Shown: positions 57,433 through 64,000 of the stretch, piece by piece
Layout of the letters: every line of letters starts with the position of its first letter
How positions within the stretch are numbered: position 1 is the first letter of the stretch
From: Anticarsia gemmatalis
Lineage: Eukaryota > Arthropoda > Insecta > Lepidoptera > Erebidae
DNA length: 64,000 nucleotides
Assembly (NCBI RefSeq): GCF_050436995.1
Contig: NC_134771.1
Location: forward strand, 3,389,501 to 3,453,500
Direction: 5' to 3'
Notes under the pieces: generated by a model
Databases searched by the model: none
Seen by the model: only the letters and a program-made list of their open reading frames with translations
Told to the model about the DNA's origin: nothing
Translations under genes and position numbers: made by a program

Positions 57433-60274
57433 ATACTTCATAGAGAGATGAGAATAATGTAATTTGAAATTGTAGTATTGCTTACTACACACATTCGGGT
57501 CGGCATCGGCCCAGCCGGGTGGTAAAGTTAACTATATGTAGCGCAATTCTATAATACTATCGACTATTGACAACCGGCTAGCTATCGAAAAATGTTGTGT
57601 GAAACATTGACCAGTACCTCTAACGGACGAGGCAAGAACTAATTTTTCAGTACAATTTAAATGTCAAACTTTCGATATTCGTTATTAACGGCTATACAGA
57701 ATCGCGCTTCTGTAGATGAATGTAAGGGAAAATATGTAATATATAGCCATGCCTGAATAAAAACCGAATTGTGACGATCGCACCCGAAGGTATCCGATCG
57801 GCACAAGCCGAACAAGTCCGATGCTTCGAGTCGGTTTTGTTGTTCGATAAATACTGCCTAACCGACCGAGCAGACTCAAATATGTGTGTAGCAAGATTAA
57901 TAATTATGATATTAGGGGCTTAAATTGTCTTAGTTATATTTTTTTAACATTGAATAAGATAGTCATATTACGATAATGTTTTCTAAATATTTGGTTGATA
58001 ATTTCGCACATCGAAATCAAATGCTGTTTATATAGCGGTTTACTAAGATAAAATAAGTTATTTTATTTTTCAACAGTTTTCAGATTGCTTCCATTTTGGA
58101 CTACACCAATGTTTCATCGTGTTATTTACCTTGAAAATATTTTCAAAAGTGGCATTGTGTAGCCCTACAGGCTAGTGTTGGTCTGACTAACCCTTATAGA
58201 AAGGAGTGTATGATTTTATATAACAAAAAAGGTCAACTGTTTTATTATTCTCCCAATATGCCAAACTATATTCGGTCTTTCAATGGGCCCGAATTTTGAT
58301 GTATTTATTTTTACAGGAAATGCCACAAAAAGCAGGTCACTCTAGCCGGTTATATTCCATTTACAAAAGCATTTGATTTCGAGATGTTTAAGTCAAAATT
58401 TTCTCTTACTTACGTAACATATGGGGGATGAATTTATCCTTTCAATCCAATAAACGCACATTCCGCTAAAATATTTTGTACTAATCTATTCATGAACACA
58501 TTTAAACTTCGCAAAACGGTCACCACTTACAAAAAGGTTTTTAATTTAATTTAACAATCTGTAAGTATTTTTACAAACATTCTATTTTTTTTTTCGTATT
58601 TTGACATTATAATATTGTGTGTTGCCATATATATTGATTAATTATTGTTATATATTTTACTTTTAATTAAAAAATACTTACAGATGTCGTACATTTCATT
58701 AATATTATTACACTCACATGAAAGCAGGTTATATATTATTATTATGTATTACAAAAGCGTACAACAATTGCTTTTGTTAACTGACAACCTTTTTAGCAAT
58801 TACAATAGAATAAATACGAAAAACGTTTAGTTTTTGGTCGACTTTATATTGGCAAGACTGAATCCGTGGCAGTTATTTGAAATAAACGGAAGATTTTTAA
58901 CGTTTTTAATTTGTACTAACGCAATTTAATTGATATGATTTATTACGTACATGAACGCTTAAATTTGAAATGAATATTTTGAAATAAATATTTCAGATAT
59001 TTGTTTTTTTTATACAACCGTGGCTACTATAAACAGCCGGCTTACTCTAGACAGAATGGAGTACAAATTTGATTGAATTGGGTAATTATTATAAACGTGT
59101 GATCATAAAAGGTTCATCTAAAATGCTCAGGCAAGTTTTATTTTTTTAAATATTATTGAAATTGTAATAATTACAGACTAAAACATTTTATTAGCCACTC
59201 AATTGATTACAACGAAAATATGGTAAATTGTATTGTTTGACTAGCGGACTCTTTCTCCCGTCTTCGTCCAGACATAGTACAACAATTATCCAATTTAATT
59301 TAGTTGTTGTAAAGTTTTGCGCGTACCTACATTTCGGTGATTCATTTTTATTTATATAGATTTAGATTATTATCTTTTAAACCAGAGTTAAATCACGCAT
59401 TACTTTGTAATTTTAAAGAACGATTTGTCATCATAACTTTCGTGATGCATGTTTAATATAATATAGGATACGGGAATTAACGAACAACCTGCGCCGAAAA
59501 GTTAAGCATTTTGATATAAAATATAATATGACATAAAATGCGTGTTCGCGATTGGATATAAACTCGAATCTAATTATATTCGATTCTGTATAGAGTAAGC
59601 GCAAACTTTTCTGAAATGCTTTAAAGATTTTTCATTAGTTTATTCTGAATACTGAAAATATGATGTTTCAAGCCGGTACAAACAGGGTGTGTAATATGCG
59701 TTATATAGATATATCATCGTGAATTCACACATACTTTCATCACATCACCCTGTATAAGACTCTAACTCCGCTAATGTGATCAGATCAGTCGATTACTGAA
59801 TATGATTAGATGAAGTCAGTCGAAACCTTTATTTCGGGACTTATTTTATAGTTTCAGTACTATCCAAACTGTAGTTAAGTTAACTATCTTTGATTATTTC
59901 CAGTTTCAATATCTTACCCAAAAGTATAAAAAATCATTGGTACATTATATTTGATACCTTCAAAAGAAATCAGATTAATTCAAGAAAAACGTTGACAATA
60001 AGAAATATATTTTGAACGACATTAAACGACCGTATTTTTTTTAATAAAACACATTCCTGTAACCTTTTATATTATACCCAGGTCATTATAATATTATGGG
60101 GCAACGACCTACTCTAAACCTTATCTGTCGGTTAGTTAACCACGATATACTTATTGAAACACAGTAAGTGGTGTTGATAACTCAATTCCTATGGCAATCA
60201 AATTATGTACAGTATTCAGAAAGCATTCGTGGCAGCTGGAAAGGAGACCCAGACAGAATCGTTCCCACTTTTTT
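57433..60274. other. Non-coding interval
   Basis: AT-rich sequence. 59485-59545 is a diverged copy of the retroposon-like scrap at 50165. The frames at 57685-57894 and 58645-58830 have no coding features. Confidence 0.35.
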
Positions 60275-60372
60275 TAAACCATTACTGTCCCACTGCTGGG
60301 CAAGGGTCATGGTATTTTTAACCCGTTATTGTCCCACAAGAGTCGGCTCACGTAATGAGGGAGGGGTTGAAG
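60275..60372 (-). repeat. SINE family A tail pieces, minus strand
   Basis: Two successive tails (ccattactgtcccactgctg and cccgttattgtcccacaaga) stand in tandem. Confidence 0.6.
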
Positions 60373-61046
60373 GGTATTCGGGTTCGTTTGTTATAATAGA
60401 TAAACTATTTTCCGAAATCACTATAAAATAAGTCCCAAAACATAAAAATTAGATTAAATCATTAACTCTACAAATAGCTAAAGTACATAGTCTACAACAT
60501 TTTTTGTTTTAAAAAAATGGGTCCGTTATTTTTTGGCAATATTAAACATTTCGAAAACTGCGTACAACATACATTTAACTAGCGTTTCATTTTACTTCAA
60601 CAAGACAATGGCAACACTTAGTTTAAAGTTACCAACCGAAATAATTATTGCTATTATTTTTTATTTAAACATAGACAAGACCACGTTCAAGCATTATTTT
60701 TTCGCATTCCTCAAAATGGAAGCACCCAATTTTGTGTTTGTTTTTAAATATTGAGATTGCCATGACAAAAAATGTTCCTAACAAGCTAGCGTCGTAAAAA
60801 CAGAATTATAAGCGATATTTAAGTAATGCTATTGATATTTTTTTCAATCATTTGTAATCCTTTTCAACTCTTTCTTTTAAATGCAACTATAACCCACCAT
60901 TGAAGCAGCGTCCAAAGAAAATTGAGCATTCATTAATATTGCTTATGCGCTATAAATAAAATAGTATTGGAGTATAAAGTATGTAGGCGTGTGCGCGTTG
61001 TTAGTTACAGAAAATGTTACCTTGATTTATATAAAACAACCTCTCT
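60373..61046. other. Non-coding interval
   Basis: AT-rich sequence. The 73-residue plus-strand frame at 60533 is not supported. Confidence 0.4.
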
Positions 61047-61290
61047 TTTACCCATTACTGTCCCACTGCTGGGCAAGGGTCTTCTCCCGAACGATGGAGA
61101 GGATAGGCCTTGAGTCCACCACGCTGGATAATGCGAGTTCGGGACTTTGTATGTCCTCAAAAATATGATTAAGAACCCCTAGGCTAGAAAGGTTCCATCA
61201 CGATGTTTTCCTTCACCGTTAGAACAAGTGATAATTATTTCTAATACACACATAACTTGTAAAAGTCATTGGTGTGTTGCTTCGAGTACG
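61047..61290 (-). repeat. SINE family A, minus strand
   Basis: Plus strand: acccattactgtcccactgc, then gggcaagggtcttctcccga and acacacataacttgtaaaag, the reverse of the family A tail and body. A further tail piece in plus orientation lies at 61395-61480. Confidence 0.75.
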
Positions 61291-61394
61291 AACAATCCAT
61301 AATAAGTATTTTATTCATATTATTTATTTTTTGATTTCATAATACTACACTTAACCATGGATTTTTATACATAACAGTCAATAATTTCTATTCC

Positions 61395-61480
61395 CCAATC
61401 CACACTTGACCAGTACGATAAACTCCTTCCCTCATTACTGGAGGAGACCCTTGCCCAGCAGTGTGATAGTAATAGATAAA
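61395..61480 (+). repeat. SINE family A tail fragment
   Basis: ccccaatccacacttgacca through gagacccttgcccagcagtg, diverged. Confidence 0.65.
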
Positions 61481-61707
61481 ATTGATTATTTACCATACGA
61501 GTCAAGTAACTTTATGTGTTAATATAACTGCTTTATTGGTTATTTACAATATTATCAAGTAACTTTACGTTTGAATATAAGTGCTTAATTTAATACTATG
61601 GCAACATTTTCTGTTTATTTCGTAAAATGAATGGCATGAATGCAAATTAAAAGAATTGATCAGCCAAAGATGAATTTGGGCGGGAAACGTAAAAAAATAT
61701 AGGTATA

Positions 61708-61914
61708 TTAGGTCGGGGAAAGTCTTTTCGCATTATAGTATGTATGAACTTGTAATAAAATGTTTTCTCTACACAAAAAAGCTCGATATTTGGGTACCTC
61801 GCGAGCTCACTGAAAGAAACCTAATGAACCATGTACTCATTTGTGATTCTTGTAGCCAAAGAGATTACAAGTTCATACATACTATAATGCGAAAAGACTT
61901 TTTCCCCGACCTAA
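61708..61914 (+). mobile_element. Mariner-derived MITE, TA target site
   Basis: The inverted ends ttaggtcggggaaagtcttt and actttttccccgacctaa are bordered by TA. The core encodes the same transposase remnant (VPRELTERN and LICDS). The 73-residue frame at 61740 is this remnant. Confidence 0.85.
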
Positions 61915-62120
61915 TATTTGTAAAAATGCCATTCATTTTGCTTGTATTATTGAAGCTGTAGCGTGTAGAATACTTGTTAATTGTGTTAAAATTCCACCAC
62001 ATACAATTACTGTAGCGAATTAAACTTACCTATTAATTACAATATTAGGAAGATGGTTGATAACAGTAATAAAAAGTTCTTTAAAAAAGTCTTCATGAAA
62101 TGTACGATTTTAGGTAAGGT

Positions 62121-62336
62121 CAATTTGGGTAACTTTGAATCATTTGGGTAACATTGAACGTGGAAATTTGAACTAGTTTCGATATTTATTTCATATGAAA
62201 CCAACACAATTGAAAAAAGTTTGCAAAACTAAGATAAACCTTTATCAATTGTGTTGGTTTCATATGAAAAAATAATCGTAACTAGTTCAAATTCCCACGT
62301 TCAATGTTACCCAAATGATTCAACGTTACCCAGGTA
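62121..62336. mobile_element. Hairpin MITE with gggtaac ends, about 216 bp
   Basis: Long inverted arms run inward from ggtaactttgaatcatttgg and its mirror (ccaaatgattcaacgttacc). Together with a second matched pair around caattgtgttggtttcatat near the centre, the whole unit could fold into one hairpin. Confidence 0.8.
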
Positions 62337-62825
62337 AACTGTATGTAAACGAATATGTTATGAAAAAAACAAGGGCGTGAATTTAATCATGCATTATTGA
62401 CTTTAGTTTGCTTGACGTTTCGACCAAGATGCACTTACCATAATCTTAGCAAACCAAGGTAAATAACGCAATATAGCAATCCAAACAAATTATTAAAATA
62501 TCACAAGGTCTCTAACTCTCTATGCTTATAAAGTGTTAAATGTGTTAAATTTCAAGATTTAAGAAAACTCAAACATTGTTTTGATAAATTTCACGGCTGG
62601 TAACACTACCAGTGTTGCCTGCCTATAAAATTTGGTAGAAATGTTAATGCACAAGTTTTGCCTGAAACTTCTTTGGTACTATCAAAAATGTTTGCTCTGT
62701 ATTACCTATCATTACATAGAAATAGTATATCATAGAAATTTAATTTTCCGTAATAGTTTTCATATATCAACCATCTTCCCAATCATCTGTTCACCAGATC
62801 ACTGTACAAGGGTCAATGAACTCAC
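62337..62825. other. Non-coding interval, probably intron or 3' flank of the minus-strand edge gene
   Basis: No further minus-strand exon in the required phase was recognised. Confidence 0.3.
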
Positions 62826-62926
62826 CACTTCGGTGGTGAGGCAGTTGATGGTGGTGGGGGGGGCGCGCGCGGGCGGCGGCGGGGGGCGCGGGGAGCGGCG
62901 CCCGTCGCACGGGGTCGCGCCGCGGG
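62826..62926 (-). CDS. Internal exon of a minus-strand gene, GC- and Pro-rich
   Basis: On the minus strand, aataacaccag precedes the exon and gtgagt follows GAAGTG. The 101 bases read in one frame as ARGATPCDGRRSPRPPPPPA (first Ala split by the intron), then RAPPTTINCLTTEV, ending in phase 0. Its frame continues exactly from the exon at 63394-63488. Its strong GC-richness contrasts with the AT-rich surroundings. The protein is unrecognised. The Pro/Arg-rich low-complexity sequence suggests a disordered segment. Confidence 0.6.
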
Positions 62927-63161
62927 CTGGTGTTATTGGGTAGCCTATATAACATACATATATGTCTTATATAACATTTTTTTTATGCTACATCAGTACA
63001 TACATACAAACATAATATAACGCCTGTTATTCTTGAAGTTGCAGGCAAATGTGTTTTACATACCCGCGTTTCAACAGTGTTAGTTCAGTGTAATTGGTAA
63101 ATATTGTGAAAGTTCCCAAAACTAGGGCTATTATTGAGCATTAAAAAGATCAACAGCAGTT

Positions 63162-63235
63162 TGTCCCTGGGAATCGAACCCGAGTCTTCATGATCAGCAG
63201 TCGTATACACTACCGACTGCGTCACAAAGAAAGTC
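63162..63235 (-). repeat. tRNA-like SINE head, minus strand
   Basis: Plus strand ctgggaatcgaacccgagtc, then actaccgactgcgtcac, the reverse of a SINE A/B-box head. It lies in the intron of the minus-strand edge gene. Confidence 0.55.
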
Positions 63236-63393
63236 AAACTTTTACATATACATTTAATTTCTTTAAATGCGAGTGGATACTAGGCAACTTTAGCCAAAGT
63301 ATTTGACCAGCAAATCAATATCTTGATATAAAAAATCTCCTTAATAATAATAAATTAATTAATTAATATTTTATCTATTTGTGAAGTACCCAC

Positions 63394-63488
63394 CTTGTTC
63401 ACTACTACTGGACTCGGTGAAGCTGGGCGTGCCCTCCGTCCACGTGGGAGTGGAGCCCTCCACCGACGCGGGCGGTGTCCAACACACG
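63394..63488 (-). CDS. Internal exon of a minus-strand gene, Ser/Thr/Glu-rich
   Basis: On the minus strand, acatttttccag precedes the exon and gtgggt follows GAACAAG. One frame is open throughout: VCWTPPASVEGSTPTWTEGT, then PSFTESSSSEQ. It enters with two bases supplied by an upstream exon outside the window and leaves one base, matching the next exon at 62826-62926. The composition suggests a disordered, possibly phosphorylated segment. Its 5' exons must lie beyond 64000. Confidence 0.65.
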
Positions 63489-63857
63489 CTGGAAAAATGT
63501 CATCGATTCATATAAGTTTAGTATAGTCAAATTCAGATATATTCTTATTAATATTCCTGTGAAGCAGGCATCATCGAGTAAAAAACATCATATACACATA
63601 TTATTATGTAATTGCACTGAAGGTTATTTAATTTTTGACTGTAGTTTCATGGTGATCTGGTTAGACTTGGTTAATATTAGACAGTGGTGTCTTCAACCAT
63701 CGCTATTACCTACTTTAAATTCGACACTAAAGGGATATACCCTCTCAACTTGCCTGCACTTTTCGGCAAGAAAGTAGTAAAAAACTGCAATGTACGAGAG
63801 TACTTTTAAATATTTTTTGTTCGGGAATGAAAACTTTCTATTTTTTATACAGAGTAT
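63489..63857. other. Intron of the minus-strand edge gene
   Basis: AT-rich sequence. The 100-residue plus-strand frame at 63475 runs over the exon's antisense and the intron and is not supported. Confidence 0.35.
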
Positions 63858-64000
63858 AATGTCTTCCTAGCCGATATTCGACTGCAGCGGCTAATTTCAT
63901 TGAAACCAGCCAATTGTGCTCGACTTAGCTCATGGTGTCCAAGTGTGTGCACAATACACAGGTACACTTTTTATACCTTCACTCTCATAGTCTGGTAGGA
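63858..64000 (-). repeat. SINE family E, cut by the window edge
   Basis: tgtcttcctagccgatattc, then gtgtccaagtgtgtgcacaa and tacacaggtac match the 18716-18985 copy in the same orientation. Confidence 0.7.

Noticed and set aside
62632..62943. A 103-residue plus-strand frame ending in a Gly/Arg-rich tract
   Set aside because: Its GC-rich part is the antisense of a minus-strand exon with proper splice sites.

Overview
This is a eukaryotic nuclear window, almost certainly from a moth or butterfly (Lepidoptera). It is AT-rich and has intron-split genes with GT..AG junctions. It is dense in small non-autonomous mobile elements typical of Lepidoptera: tRNA-headed SINEs, palindromic MITEs, mariner-derived MITEs and TC...CTAG Helitron-like elements. 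No bacterial, organellar or viral gene was seen.

Layout. 1-14.2 kb is gene-poor and packed with mobile elements. 14.2-25.1 kb holds a plus-strand gene for a single-C2H2 zinc-finger protein. Seven coding exons (20724-25079) join in frame, and a tiny first exon is proposed at 14214. Its introns carry SINE, mariner-MITE and Helitron insertions. 25.8-26.9 kb holds a minus-strand gene for a 344-residue protein with Cys clusters at both ends. It converges on the zinc-finger gene and points away from the next gene. 27.1-28.5 kb contains exon-like scraps, one of which is a diverged copy of part of exon 1 of the giant gene that follows.

28.7-45.9 kb is the centre of the window. It is a plus-strand gene of three coding exons (28747-29140, 29634-31764, 32169-45918) whose 16,275 coding bases join exactly in frame to a predicted protein of 5,424 residues. 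One exon alone is 13.75 kb. The protein has no signal peptide and is built of low-complexity arrays. Two large Cys-(Lys/Arg)-(Ser/Thr)-Pro-Pro arrays are interleaved with a basic CRPIKHRTC motif. Further arrays are Asp-Arg-Tyr-rich, 12-residue PCPP, Lys/Glu/Arg, Ser-Pro and Glu-Thr-Asp. A CSPxC motif recurs through the second half, and an Asp run and a Cys cluster lie near the C-terminus. Its function is unknown. By composition it resembles intracellular structural or cross-linked proteins, for example the Cys-Pro-rich proteins of sperm tails. That is an analogy, not homology.

46-64 kb is mostly non-coding and rich in mobile elements. At its right edge, two well-formed minus-strand exons (63394-63488 and 62826-62926) join in frame. 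They belong to a gene whose 5' part lies beyond the window.

Nothing shows that these genes form a pathway. The adjacency of the Cys-rich minus gene, the exon-1 relic and the giant Cys/Pro gene suggests a local cluster of structural Cys-rich genes, which is worth testing.
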